Part shown: positions 6,470 through 13,790 of the stretch, one piece after another | Layout: each line of letters opens with the position of its first letter | Numbering within the stretch: position 1 is the first letter of the stretch | From: Ruminococcus sp. CAG:488 | GTDB lineage: Bacteria; Bacillota; Clostridia; Oscillospirales; Acutalibacteraceae | Length of the DNA: 27,489 nt | Assembly: GCA_000434055.1 (NCBI GenBank) | Contig: HF999647.1 | Span: 441,560-469,048, forward strand | Direction of reading: 5' to 3' | The notes under the pieces: generated by a model | What the model was told of the DNA's origin: nothing | The model's input: the letters and a program-made list of their open reading frames with translations, nothing else | Database searches by the model: none | Program-made: the position numbers and the translations under genes

Positions 6470-7831
6470 ATGTCTGAAATTATTGTTGCCGGAGCAGGTC
6501 ACGGCGGACTTGTAGCAGCATGGAAGCTTGCGCAGCTCGGTCACAAAGTTACCGTTTATGAACGCTATGCGCGAGAAAACCTCGGCTATGACCAAAAGGA
6601 TCCGGTGGATTCTGCGTATTTTGATTATGCAGGGATCACATATCCCGAGGAGTGGCACGCTCCGAATAATGTTATAACGCTTGTTCCGATTGATGAAACA
6701 GTTGCCCCCGTTACACTTCCGGAGGAGAAATCTGCTTCGACTCTCATCGTTGAACGCCGTGAGCTTTTAGCTTTTCTCATTGATCTTTGCGAAAAGGCAG
6801 GGGTGCACTTTGCGTTCGGCTGTGAGGTGCGTGAACCTGTTGTTCTCGGCAGCCGCATTATCGGCATAATGACATCGCAGGGCATAAGACTTGCCGATCT
6901 TGTAATTGATGCCTGTGGAATTGATTCGCCGGTGCGTCGGAATTTGCCAGATTTTACTCATGTCCAAAAGGAGCTTGGACGCTTTGACCGGCTTCATGTT
7001 TACCGTGCATATTATAACAGGATTGAGGGCAAGCCCGATCCCGAACACAGATATTATGTCTACGTCAATGCAAACGGAACGGTCGGCTTCACATGGCTTA
7101 TAACCGAGCCTGACAGCGCGGATATTCTTATTGCAAGATTCGGAGAAGTGACCGAAGCGGATATAAAAGAAAATCTTGATTTTGTTTGCGAAAAAAACGA
7201 GCATGTCGGACGTGAGCTTGTTCGCGGCGGTAAGGTGGTCGATATTCCCGTTCGTCAGCCGTTGGCGGTTTTTATTGCCGACGGTTATGCCGCAGTCGGC
7301 GACAGCGCATGTATGACAATTCCGCTCAAGGGCTCGGGAATAGGATATTCAATTAAGGCAGGCTCGATACTTGCGAGAGCGGTCGAGGCGGACAGGGACG
7401 GCTTGTTTAACTGCGATACGCTCTGGAAATATGAACGTGAATTTTTCCATGAAATCGGATTTGCCGCATGTACGATTGCGCTGGAAAAAAATCTTCTTCC
7501 ATATCTCACGGCGAAGGATGTCAGCGATTTTATCGCAAGCGGAATTCTGACCGCCGAAGAGCTTGCCGAGCTTAACACGGACAAAATTGAATATCTCAGA
7601 AAAAATAAAATTGTTTCAACTGTCAAGAATAAGCTGAAGCTTCTCAATGAAATGCCGGAGTTGAGAAACAAGGGACTTAAGATTGTCGGATGGTTTGGTA
7701 GGGTGAAGCTTGTTGAACCGCTGTTCCCGACCAAATATGACCGAGATGACGTTGAAAAGTGGGCGGAGCACTACAATGAGTTCTTTGAATCAATCAAGAC
7801 AGATAGAATACCCGGTGACGATAACGAATAA
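6470..7831 (+). CDS. FAD-dependent oxidoreductase (geranylgeranyl reductase/FixC-like)
   Basis: A 453-residue flavoprotein with a Rossmann dinucleotide site at the N-terminus (IIVAGAGHGG, residues 4-13, then the acidic end of strand two in VTVYER). The second FAD motif is at YAAVGDSACM (D278), followed by IPLKGSGIGYSIKAG, which is how the p-hydroxybenzoate hydroxylase/geranylgeranyl reductase group binds FAD. Oxidoreductases of this group in anaerobes reduce prenyl chains or accept electrons; the substrate is unknown here. No membrane segment is seen. The ATG at 6470 is chosen because AGAGGTG precedes it and the longer frame runs through a consensus promoter. It is monocistronic, ending in a strong terminator 10 bases after the stop codon. 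Confidence 0.8.
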   Translation: MSEIIVAGAGHGGLVAAWKLAQLGHKVTVYERYARENLGYDQKDPVDSAYFDYAGITYPEEWHAPNNVITLVPIDETVAPVTLPEEKSASTLIVERRELLAFLIDLCEKAGVHFAFGCEVREPVVLGSRIIGIMTSQGIRLADLVIDACGIDSPVRRNLPDFTHVQKELGRFDRLHVYRAYYNRIEGKPDPEHRYYVYVNANGTVGFTWLITEPDSADILIARFGEVTEADIKENLDFVCEKNEHVGRELVRGGKVVDIPVRQPLAVFIADGYAAVGDSACMTIPLKGSGIGYSIKAGSILARAVEADRDGLFNCDTLWKYEREFFHEIGFAACTIALEKNLLPYLTAKDVSDFIASGILTAEELAELNTDKIEYLRKNKIVSTVKNKLKLLNEMPELRNKGLKIVGWFGRVKLVEPLFPTKYDRDDVEKWAEHYNEFFESIKTDRIPGDDNE

Positions 7832-7840
7832 AATATCAAT

Positions 7841-7868
7841 GGCTGTTGCTTCGGCGACAGCCTTTTTT
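7841..7868 (+). terminator. Terminator of the flavoprotein gene
   Basis: GGCTGT...ACAGCC with a TTCG-type tetraloop at the tip and six T residues after the stem. Confidence 0.85.
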
Positions 7869-7878
7869 AAAATAACTC

Positions 7879-7907
7879 TTGAAAAAGCGAAAGAAAGAAT
7901 ATAAAAT
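7879..7907 (+). promoter_or_regulatory. Promoter of the ABC exporter gene
   Basis: TTGAAA (7879-7884), a 17-base spacer and TAAAAT (7902-7907), placed 30 bases before the TTG start. Confidence 0.55.
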
Positions 7908-7936
7908 AGTTTATATGGTTTTTGGGGGTTGATAAA

Positions 7937-9676
7937 TTGAAGGATATGAAAAGATATTTGAAAATGGCGGCACCGTACAAGGGCGCATTGATATTGACTG
8001 TCCTCGCCTTGCTCGGATCCTCCGCCGTCAGTCTTGTTATGCCGGATGCGGTTCGCAGGCTGACGGGAGCCTTGACTGACGGAACGGCGACCAAGGAACG
8101 AGTCCTTGTGTTTGCGGCAGTAATACTTTTATCGTACATAGTCAAAGCGCTGCTGACATTCGTATCAAAATACAAGGCTCACGTTGCCGCATGGAATTTC
8201 GTCGGCGATATGATGCTTGATGTTTATAATAAGCTGCAATCACTTTCAATGAGATTCTTCGGCGATAAACAAACCGGCGAAATAATGAGCCGAGTCATAA
8301 ACGATTCAAGGAACATGGAAACGCTTATCGCACATGCCTTGCCCGATCTTCTTTCAAACATTCTCATTGTCATATTGGTTGCAATAATGATTTTTTCAAT
8401 CAATCCGATTCTTGCGGCAATTTCGCTTATTCCCATTCCGCTGATTTTATTTGTAACAATGAAATTTTCGGGCAAGGTTCACGCTCTTTTCAAACGTAAC
8501 CAAGAGGTGCTTGCCGAGGTCAACGGCAAGGTTCAGGACAATATTTCGGGAATCCGTGAGATTCAATCCTTCGGAAGAGAAAACGAAGAATATATGAGCA
8601 TGAAGGAGTATTGCAAGCGGTACAGTTTTGTCAATGTCCGTGCAAATTTTGTTGCTTCGATTTTCTTCCCGACAATTGAATTTCTTACTTCGGTCGGTTC
8701 GGTGCTTGTTATGGGAATCGGCGGAACGCTTGCGCTGAAGGATGTGCTTTCCGTTTCCGACGTTGTCGGTTTCTTTATGTATCTTTCTCTTTTCTATTCG
8801 CCGATAGCGGCGCTTTCAAGAATTATTGAAGATATGCAGAATGCATTTGCAGGCGGTCACAGAGTGCTGAGTATTCTCGATATGGAGTCGGAAATCAAGG
8901 ACAGCGAGAATGCAGAGGACATCGGCAGGGCAAATGGCGAGATGGAGTTTGATCACGTTTCGTTTTATTATAACGAGAATGAGCCTGTGCTTAAGGATAT
9001 TTCATTTAAGATTGATGCAGGAAAAATGGTTGCGTTCGTCGGAGCTACAGGCGTCGGAAAATCGACGATCGTTTCGCTCATGGAAAGATTTTATGACCCT
9101 GTCAGCGGTACGGTGCGTCTTGACGGCAAGGATATCAAGGATATAACGGTCAAATCGCTCAGAGAAAACATTTCAATGGTCTTGCAGGACGTTTTTCTTT
9201 TCAACGGTTCTATTTATGACAACATATCTTACGGAAATCCCTCGGCGAGCCGCGAGGATGTAATCAAAGCGGCGGAAACGGCGAGAGTGAGCGATTTTGT
9301 GTGCAAAATGCCCGATGGATATGATACAATAATCGGCGAGAGAGGCGTTCGTCTTTCCGGCGGACAGAAGCAGAGAATTGCAATCGCAAGAGCGGTGCTT
9401 AAAAATTCACCGATTTTGATTCTCGACGAAGCGACTTCGGCGGTTGATAACGAAACTGAGGCGCTCATTCAGCAGGCTATTGACGAGCTTTCAAAGAACC
9501 GCACCGTGATAGTCATTGCTCACAGGCTTTCGACTGTTATGAAGGCGGATAATATAATCGTCCTTGAGAACGGCCGAATTGCCGAACAGGGCACGCATAA
9601 TGAACTTCTGAAGCTCGGCGGAATTTACGCAAAGCTTTGCAATGTTAATTCGGACAGAATCAAGGCTGAGACGTGA
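7937..9676 (+). CDS. ABC exporter, fused permease and ATPase (MsbA/LmrA type)
   Basis: A half-transporter of 579 residues: about six transmembrane helices (residues 15-310) followed by an ATPase domain. Walker A is GATGVGKST (369-377), the signature is LSGGQ (473-477), and Walker B ends in LDEATS with D497 and E498; the catalytic glutamate is present, so it looks active as a homodimer. The Q-loop (VLQDVFLF) and H-loop (IAHRLST) are also present. The TTG at 7937 is preferred because GGGGG lies 8 bases upstream; the ATG at 7946 has a poorly spaced site. Substrate cannot be told: related proteins export lipids, drugs or peptides. A single gene encodes it and the YhcH-type gene follows 33 bases later. 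Confidence 0.85.
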   Translation: MKDMKRYLKMAAPYKGALILTVLALLGSSAVSLVMPDAVRRLTGALTDGTATKERVLVFAAVILLSYIVKALLTFVSKYKAHVAAWNFVGDMMLDVYNKLQSLSMRFFGDKQTGEIMSRVINDSRNMETLIAHALPDLLSNILIVILVAIMIFSINPILAAISLIPIPLILFVTMKFSGKVHALFKRNQEVLAEVNGKVQDNISGIREIQSFGRENEEYMSMKEYCKRYSFVNVRANFVASIFFPTIEFLTSVGSVLVMGIGGTLALKDVLSVSDVVGFFMYLSLFYSPIAALSRIIEDMQNAFAGGHRVLSILDMESEIKDSENAEDIGRANGEMEFDHVSFYYNENEPVLKDISFKIDAGKMVAFVGATGVGKSTIVSLMERFYDPVSGTVRLDGKDIKDITVKSLRENISMVLQDVFLFNGSIYDNISYGNPSASREDVIKAAETARVSDFVCKMPDGYDTIIGERGVRLSGGQKQRIAIARAVLKNSPILILDEATSAVDNETEALIQQAIDELSKNRTVIVIAHRLSTVMKADNIIVLENGRIAEQGTHNELLKLGGIYAKLCNVNSDRIKAET

Positions 9677-9709
9677 TAATATAAAATATAATATGAAAGG
9701 AAAATTACC

Positions 9710-10162
9710 ATGATAGTAACAACGATTGACAAGCTGGATTCTTACAGCGAAATTCCGTATGCAAAGGACATTATAACCTTTATTGAAAACTTCAAAAAGA
9801 CGGACATGAAGCCCGACAGATACGATATTCACGGCGACGACCTTTTTGCCGCCGTCAGCCGCTATGATACCGAGCCGAGGGAGCAGAGAAAATTTGAGAG
9901 CCACAGGAAATACATAGACCTCCAGATAGTTCTCGACGGCAGTGAGGAAATGGACTGGGCGCCGATTGATTCGCTCAAGATGACCGATAACGGCTTTGAA
10001 AGAGGCGACGACATAGCATTCTATAAGGGTGCCGAGCTTTCGACAGTCACACTCGGCGGCGATCAGTGTGCAATACTTTTCCCTGAGGACGGGCACAGAC
10101 CTAATATTATGCACAAAAACATCAACAATGTTTTGAAAATAGTATTTAAAATCAGAAAATAA
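9710..10162 (+). CDS. YhcH/YjgK/YiaL family cupin
   Basis: A 150-residue single-domain cupin of the YhcH/YjgK/YiaL family. The family signature KFESHRKYIDLQ (E63, H65) and the late FPEDGHRP (H129) supply the likely metal ligands. Members sit in sialic acid and other sugar pathways and are thought to act as sugar anomerases or isomerases; the sugar is unknown here. It is cytoplasmic, with no signal peptide. AAAGGA precedes the ATG at 9710. It is 33 bases downstream of the ABC exporter and may be read through from it, but a separate promoter in the AT-rich gap cannot be excluded. Confidence 0.85.
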   Translation: MIVTTIDKLDSYSEIPYAKDIITFIENFKKTDMKPDRYDIHGDDLFAAVSRYDTEPREQRKFESHRKYIDLQIVLDGSEEMDWAPIDSLKMTDNGFERGDDIAFYKGAELSTVTLGGDQCAILFPEDGHRPNIMHKNINNVLKIVFKIRK

Positions 10163-10193
10163 TAATATTTATGAATAAATATTCGTTTTTTGC

Positions 10194-10222
10194 TTGACAT
10201 ATTCAGTATAAAGTGGTATATT
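10194..10222 (+). promoter_or_regulatory. Strong promoter of the amino acid importer operon
   Basis: TTGACA (10194-10199), exactly 17 bases, then TATATT (10217-10222). The -10 differs from consensus at one position. It lies 33 bases before the ATG of the binding protein and rules out the longer reading frame. Confidence 0.8.
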
Positions 10223-10255
10223 GTTCACGTCAAAAAAACAGAGGAGGACAAAACT

Positions 10256-11110
10256 ATGAAAAAATTTATAGCTATTGTAATGTCATTAGTACTTATTGCA
10301 AGTGTTGCAATGCTTGCAGGCTGCGGTAAGAAAGACGATGTTAAGGCAGCAAAGGTTATTGGTATCGACCTTACTAATGAAAACTATGCATTCGGTGTTG
10401 ATAAGGCACAGCCGGAGCTTCTTGAAAAAACAAACGCATTTATTGACAAGATATTGAGCAACGGCACATTTGATGAGATTTGCTCTCGTTACTCTAGCGG
10501 TGGTGAGCCGGTGCTTGTTAAGTCGGCCGCTAAGGATTCTTCAAAGGATCAGCTCGTCGTTGCTACAAATGCCGCTTTTGAGCCGTTTGAGTACACTGTA
10601 GGCGATTCATACGCAGGTATTGATATGGAGATCGCTAAGCTTCTTGCCGATGAGCTTGGTAAAGAGCTTGTTATTGATAACATGGACTTTGACGCTGTTT
10701 GTCTTTCTGTAGGTCAGCACAAGTGCGATATCGCAATGGCTGGACTTACGGTTAATCCGGACAGAGAAGCATCCGTTACATTCTCAAAGACATATTACAA
10801 GGCATCTCAGAGAGTTGTTGTTAAGGGCGACGATACAACATTTGATGATTGCAAGACAGCCGATGATGTTCTCAAAAAGCTCCAGAGCTTTGACGCTTCT
10901 GTTAAGATCGGTTATCAGAACGGTACAACCGGCGGTATGTACATTAACAATGAGAGCGACTACGCCTCAAACAACCTCAAGGTTACGGGCAAGGGCTACA
11001 AGAACGGTTCTCTTGCAATTCAGGACCTTATCAACGGAAACATCAACTACGTTATTATCGACTCTGCTCCTGCAGACAGCATCGTTAAGTCAATTAACGA
11101 AGTTGCATAA
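10256..11110 (+). CDS. Amino acid ABC transporter binding lipoprotein, circularly permuted
   Basis: A 284-residue surface lipoprotein (lipobox LAGC, Cys23) of the SBP_bac_3 family that captures polar amino acids for the importer encoded next. Residues about 99-280 are the canonical core: VVATNAAFEPFEY, GIDMEIAKLLADEL, DFDAVCLSV, AMAGLTVNPDR (R170, carboxylate ligand position), VTFSKTYY, and NYVIIDSAP (D269). It then stops where the family normally continues with the final helices. Those helices instead appear at residues about 38-81 (YAFGVDKAQPELLEKTNAF and GTFDEICSRY), just after the lipid anchor. GAGGAGG precedes the ATG at 10256. A hairpin between this gene and the permease probably makes the binding protein more abundant than the membrane parts. 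Codon use here seems richer in GTT/GCT than in neighbouring genes, fitting high expression. Confidence 0.88.
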   Translation: MKKFIAIVMSLVLIASVAMLAGCGKKDDVKAAKVIGIDLTNENYAFGVDKAQPELLEKTNAFIDKILSNGTFDEICSRYSSGGEPVLVKSAAKDSSKDQLVVATNAAFEPFEYTVGDSYAGIDMEIAKLLADELGKELVIDNMDFDAVCLSVGQHKCDIAMAGLTVNPDREASVTFSKTYYKASQRVVVKGDDTTFDDCKTADDVLKKLQSFDASVKIGYQNGTTGGMYINNESDYASNNLKVTGKGYKNGSLAIQDLINGNINYVIIDSAPADSIVKSINEVA

Positions 11111-11132
11111 TTAAAGTGGAATAAAAGCAAAG

Positions 11133-11161
11133 CCCCACTGAATAAGTGGGGTATTTGTTCT
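11133..11161 (+). terminator. Intra-operon partial terminator
   Basis: CCCCACT (11133-11139) pairs with AGTGGGG (11145-11151) and is followed by the imperfect T-tract TATTTGTTC. It lies between the binding protein and the permease, where partial termination is a common way to set stoichiometry. Confidence 0.65.
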
Positions 11162-11177
11162 TATAAGAGGATTTTTT

Positions 11178-11888
11178 ATGGGTAATTTTGACATCAAAAT
11201 CGAAAAGTTTCTCAAAGCCTTTATCGACAACGGCGGTTATCACAACGTTCTCACGGGCTTGAAGAATACAATGGAAATTGCAATAATCGGTTTGCTCATC
11301 GGTATTGCAATCGGTACGCTGATTGCATCGATCCGTGTTCTTCCGAAATACAGGATGCTTCCGAGAGTTCTCGACAAGATATGTTCGTTTTATGTTGCAA
11401 TTTTCAGAGGAACGCCTATGGTTGTTCAGCTTCTTGTTTTCTATTATGTTCTTATGCCATTGATGGGAATTAAGATTGACGGCTTGAATGTTGCGATTAC
11501 GGTTTTCGGACTGAACAGCGGTGCTTATGTTTCGGAAATAATGCGCGGCGGTATCCTATCCGTTGACCCGGGTCAGCTTGAGGGCGGACGCTCCGTCGGT
11601 ATGAGCTATGCGACAACAATGTTTAAAATCGTTATTCCTCAGGCTATTAAGAATATTCTTCCGACTCTCGGCAATGAGTTCATCACGCTCGTTAAGGAAA
11701 CATCAATCGTTTCTTTCGTCGGAGCAATGGATTTGTATAAGGTGTTTAACGATATCGGAACAAACAACTATGAATTTATGGTGCCGTACCTTGTAATGGC
11801 AGTCATTTATATTATAATTGTTTGCCTCATCACGCTTGGCATTAAGTTTATGGAAAGGAGACTGAGAAAGAGTGATAGACGTAGTTAA
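11178..11888 (+). CDS. Polar amino acid ABC transporter permease (HisM/GlnP family)
   Basis: A 236-residue membrane permease with about five helices. The family EAA loop that touches the ATPase is visible as EGGRSVGMSYATTMFK and VIPQAIKNILPTLGNEFI (residues about 135-169). Other family landmarks are TMEIAIIGLLIG, FRGTPMVVQL (77-85) and GAYVSEIMRGGI. One permease gene suggests a homodimeric channel. The ATG at 11178 follows AGAGGA. Its last 17 bases overlap the ATPase start, so the two are translationally coupled. Together with 10256 and 11872 it forms a complete importer for a polar amino acid; specificity cannot be read from sequence. Confidence 0.92.
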   Translation: MGNFDIKIEKFLKAFIDNGGYHNVLTGLKNTMEIAIIGLLIGIAIGTLIASIRVLPKYRMLPRVLDKICSFYVAIFRGTPMVVQLLVFYYVLMPLMGIKIDGLNVAITVFGLNSGAYVSEIMRGGILSVDPGQLEGGRSVGMSYATTMFKIVIPQAIKNILPTLGNEFITLVKETSIVSFVGAMDLYKVFNDIGTNNYEFMVPYLVMAVIYIIIVCLITLGIKFMERRLRKSDRRS

Positions 11889-12687
11889 GCTGAATAAAAG
11901 TTTCGGCGATCATCATGTTCTTAAGGACATTTCCGTAACGATTGAAAAGGGCGAACGAGTTGTTATTATCGGACCGTCGGGTTCGGGAAAATCAACCTTT
12001 CTCCGTTGCCTTAACTGTATGGAGGATCCGACCTCCGGTCAGGTTATCTTTGAGGGAGTTAATATTGCGGATCTCAGCGTAAATATCAACACCTACAGAG
12101 AGCGAATAGGAATGGTTTTCCAGCACTTTAACCTTTTCAATAACAAGACGGTGCTTGAAAATATAATGCTTTCTCCGTATCTTGTTGAGAAAAAGAAAAT
12201 GAAGAAAGCTAAAAAGGATAATTTTTTCCATAAGCTCGGAATGAAAAAGCATCCGTATACGGAAAATATTCCAAGTGCAAAAGAGATCAAGGCTCAGAAA
12301 AAAGAAGAGGCAATGGCACTTCTTAAAAGAATAGGCCTTGAAGAGAAGGCAAACGCATACCCGTCAACGCTTTCCGGCGGACAGAAGCAGAGAATTGCGA
12401 TTATCCGTTCGCTTGCAATGCATCCGGAGGTTATCCTTTTTGATGAGCCTACGTCGGCACTTGATCCGGAAATGGTCGGCGAAGTTCTTGAACTTATGAA
12501 AGAGCTTGCGGAAGAAAACATGACGATGGTTGTTGTTACTCACGAGATGGGCTTTGCCAAAGAGGCGGCGACAAGAGTTATTTTCATGGACGACGGAAGA
12601 ATGGTTGAGGAAAACACTCCTGCCGAATTTTTCTCGAATCCCAAAACAGACCGCTGTAAGGAATTCCTTTCAAAGGTTCTTGTATAA
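11872..12687 (+). CDS. Polar amino acid ABC transporter ATPase with lysine-rich insertion
   Basis: The ATPase of the importer, 271 residues with Walker A GPSGSGKST (34-42), signature LSGGQ (167-171), Walker B VILFDEPTSALD (D191, E192) and an H-loop VVTHEMGF. GlnQ/HisP proteins are usually 240-255 residues. The extra length lies at residues about 108-140, between the Q-loop region (VLENIMLSPYLV) and the helix leading to LSGGQ. It is rich in Lys (VEKKKMKKAKKDNFFHK) and ends in PSAKEIKAQKKEE. The insert sits in the helical subdomain that contacts the permease. The GTG at 11872 is preceded by AAGGAG 11 bases upstream. A terminator follows the gene. Confidence 0.92.
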   Translation: MIDVVKLNKSFGDHHVLKDISVTIEKGERVVIIGPSGSGKSTFLRCLNCMEDPTSGQVIFEGVNIADLSVNINTYRERIGMVFQHFNLFNNKTVLENIMLSPYLVEKKKMKKAKKDNFFHKLGMKKHPYTENIPSAKEIKAQKKEEAMALLKRIGLEEKANAYPSTLSGGQKQRIAIIRSLAMHPEVILFDEPTSALDPEMVGEVLELMKELAEENMTMVVVTHEMGFAKEAATRVIFMDDGRMVEENTPAEFFSNPKTDRCKEFLSKVLV

Positions 12688-12699
12688 TTGACAGTAAAA

Positions 12700-12733
12700 C
12701 TGCCGTTTCGGTTATCCGAAGCGGCAGCTTGTC
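12700..12733 (+). terminator. Terminator of the importer operon
   Basis: CTGCCGTTTCGG and CCGAAGCGGCAG form a 12-bp stem with one mismatch around TTAT. The T-tract that follows is interrupted (CTTGTCTTATT). Confidence 0.65.
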
Positions 12734-12752
12734 TTATTATTGTCATGTCAAC

Positions 12753-12780
12753 AAAAAAACCGTCCGCACTGTACGGACGG
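12753..12780 (-). terminator. Terminator of the acidic membrane protein gene
   Basis: CCGTCCG (12760-12766) pairs with CGGACGG (12774-12780). On the minus strand it is followed by seven T residues, ideal for the minus-strand gene ending at 12797. It may also act as a second stop for the plus-strand importer operon. Confidence 0.8.
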
Positions 12781-12796
12781 TTAATTATTCGCAATA

Positions 12797-13408
12797 TTAC
12801 TGGAACGATGCTCCGCTTTCCTGCTTATCGGCAATGTCGTTAGGACCGTCTTTCCAAGCGGGTACGCACTTCTGTGTCAAATTTCCGCTTGAATCAAACC
12901 TGAATTGAATCTTGTATCCAAGGCCCTTGAAGCTTGCACTGCCGTCCTCGTATGACTGAGTCTGCACGCAAAAAACAGGGGAGTAGCCCTGAGCGGCAAT
13001 TGTGTGATCTGTCGTAAATACAATGCACCAAAGAAGCGCCACACCGACTACGCACATCAGAACAATCTGCAAGGCATTGAATTTAACCTTTTCCCTGTGC
13101 TTCTTGACAGGCGCACCGTCAGCGATATTCTGATAAGCTTCCGCACTGTCGGTAAGCTCAAGCGTCGTTGAAGTCTCATCAATTATGCAGACTGAATCGC
13201 TTGAATCTTCATCATTGTGTTCATCCTCTGCTATAGGATTCGCTTCAATGCCGCTAACAACAGCTTCTTCAAGCTCGGCAGGCTTATCCTCCTGCTCGGA
13301 AAGTATATCTATTGCTTCGTCCTCATTGAACTTGATTCTGTTTTCGGCTGAAGTATCTTTAAGGAGCTCATCAATTCTGTTGAACTGCTCCTTTTTATTC
13401 TCGTCCAT
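12797..13408 (-). CDS. Unknown acidic single-pass membrane protein
   Basis: I do not recognise this 203-residue protein. Residues 1-100 are strongly acidic and look disordered (runs such as EDEHNDEDSSDS). A basic patch (KKHREKVK, 102-109) is followed by one membrane helix at about 112-132 (LQIVLMCVVGVALLW). The remaining 70 residues would be outside the cell by the positive-inside rule; they contain two Cys (C147, C181) that could pair and beta-like strands (YKIQFRFD). There is no signal peptide, so the helix acts as an uncleaved anchor. The minus-strand ATG is preceded by GGAGGTTTGTT. It is a single-gene unit with its own promoter and terminator. No function is proposed. Confidence 0.8.
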   Translation of the reverse strand: MDENKKEQFNRIDELLKDTSAENRIKFNEDEAIDILSEQEDKPAELEEAVVSGIEANPIAEDEHNDEDSSDSVCIIDETSTTLELTDSAEAYQNIADGAPVKKHREKVKFNALQIVLMCVVGVALLWCIVFTTDHTIAAQGYSPVFCVQTQSYEDGSASFKGLGYKIQFRFDSSGNLTQKCVPAWKDGPNDIADKQESGASFQ

Positions 13409-13435
13409 AACAAACCTCCAAATAGTTGTATAATA

Positions 13436-13463
13436 ATTATATACGATTATGAAATTAAATCAA
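13436..13463 (-). promoter_or_regulatory. Promoter of the acidic membrane protein gene
   Basis: On the minus strand TTGATT (13463-13458), a 16-base spacer and TATAAT (13441-13436) lie 27 bases before the start codon. Confidence 0.5.
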
Positions 13464-13514
13464 GAGAAAAACAAAAAAATTAACAATCTTTTTTGCTATT
13501 TATATTCTATAGCC

Positions 13515-13558
13515 ATATAAAAAGCTGCCTCAGGCCTTAACGGTTGAGGGCAGCTTTT
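13515..13558 (-). terminator. Terminator downstream of rlmD
   Basis: AAAAGCTGCC (13520-13529) pairs with GGCAGCTTTT (13549-13558), extended by TCA/TGA across a bulged G. The minus strand reads TTTTTATATGG after the stem, so it can end the rlmD transcript about 230 bases after its stop codon. Confidence 0.65.
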
Positions 13559-13605
13559 ATGATGATTCGGTAATTTGCTCAGAAGATTTGTCATACCTCT
13601 GAGGC

Positions 13606-13680
13606 TGATTTTAAGCAACAAAGCATGCGAAGCAGTGCCGAAGTAGCCTGCGGGAGGATTTATGCTTAATAAAATCAATT
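13606..13680 (-). repeat. Compact structured element with inverted ends
   Basis: The ends are imperfect inverted repeats: GATTTTAAGCA near 13610 and TGCTTAATAAAATC near 13662-13675. Inside lies a near-tandem pair, CGAAGCAGTGC and CGAAGTAGCC. It lies between rlmD and the likely rlmD terminator. It could be a small dispersed intergenic repeat or a 3' UTR RNA structure. The class is not identified. Confidence 0.4.
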
Positions 13681-13790
13681 ATTTAAAACCTCGTTAAAAT
13701 ATTCGGAAGGACTGACTGTTCCGATAATTCATCATCTTATTTCCCCGAAAATGTAAATATTTGTATCGTGCAAAATATAACAGCCAAACA

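Larger units (their letters stand above)
13409..13790. other. 382-bp intergenic region between rlmD and the acidic membrane protein gene
   Basis: It holds the promoter of the minus-strand membrane protein gene (13436-13463), a hairpin terminator (13515-13558), a compact structured element (about 13606-13680) and about 100 AT-rich bases after the rlmD stop in which I see nothing convincing. A 60-codon open frame on the minus strand runs through the element but has no credible ribosome site and crosses the terminator. Confidence 0.6.

Noticed and set aside
9491..10114. 207-codon antisense frame across the exporter end and the YhcH-type gene
   Set aside because: Both plus-strand genes have clear family motifs in this interval; the antisense product has none.
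13496..13678. 60-residue open frame on the minus strand after rlmD
   Set aside because: It crosses the hairpin terminator and the structured element, has no good ribosome site, and looks like translated repeat sequence.
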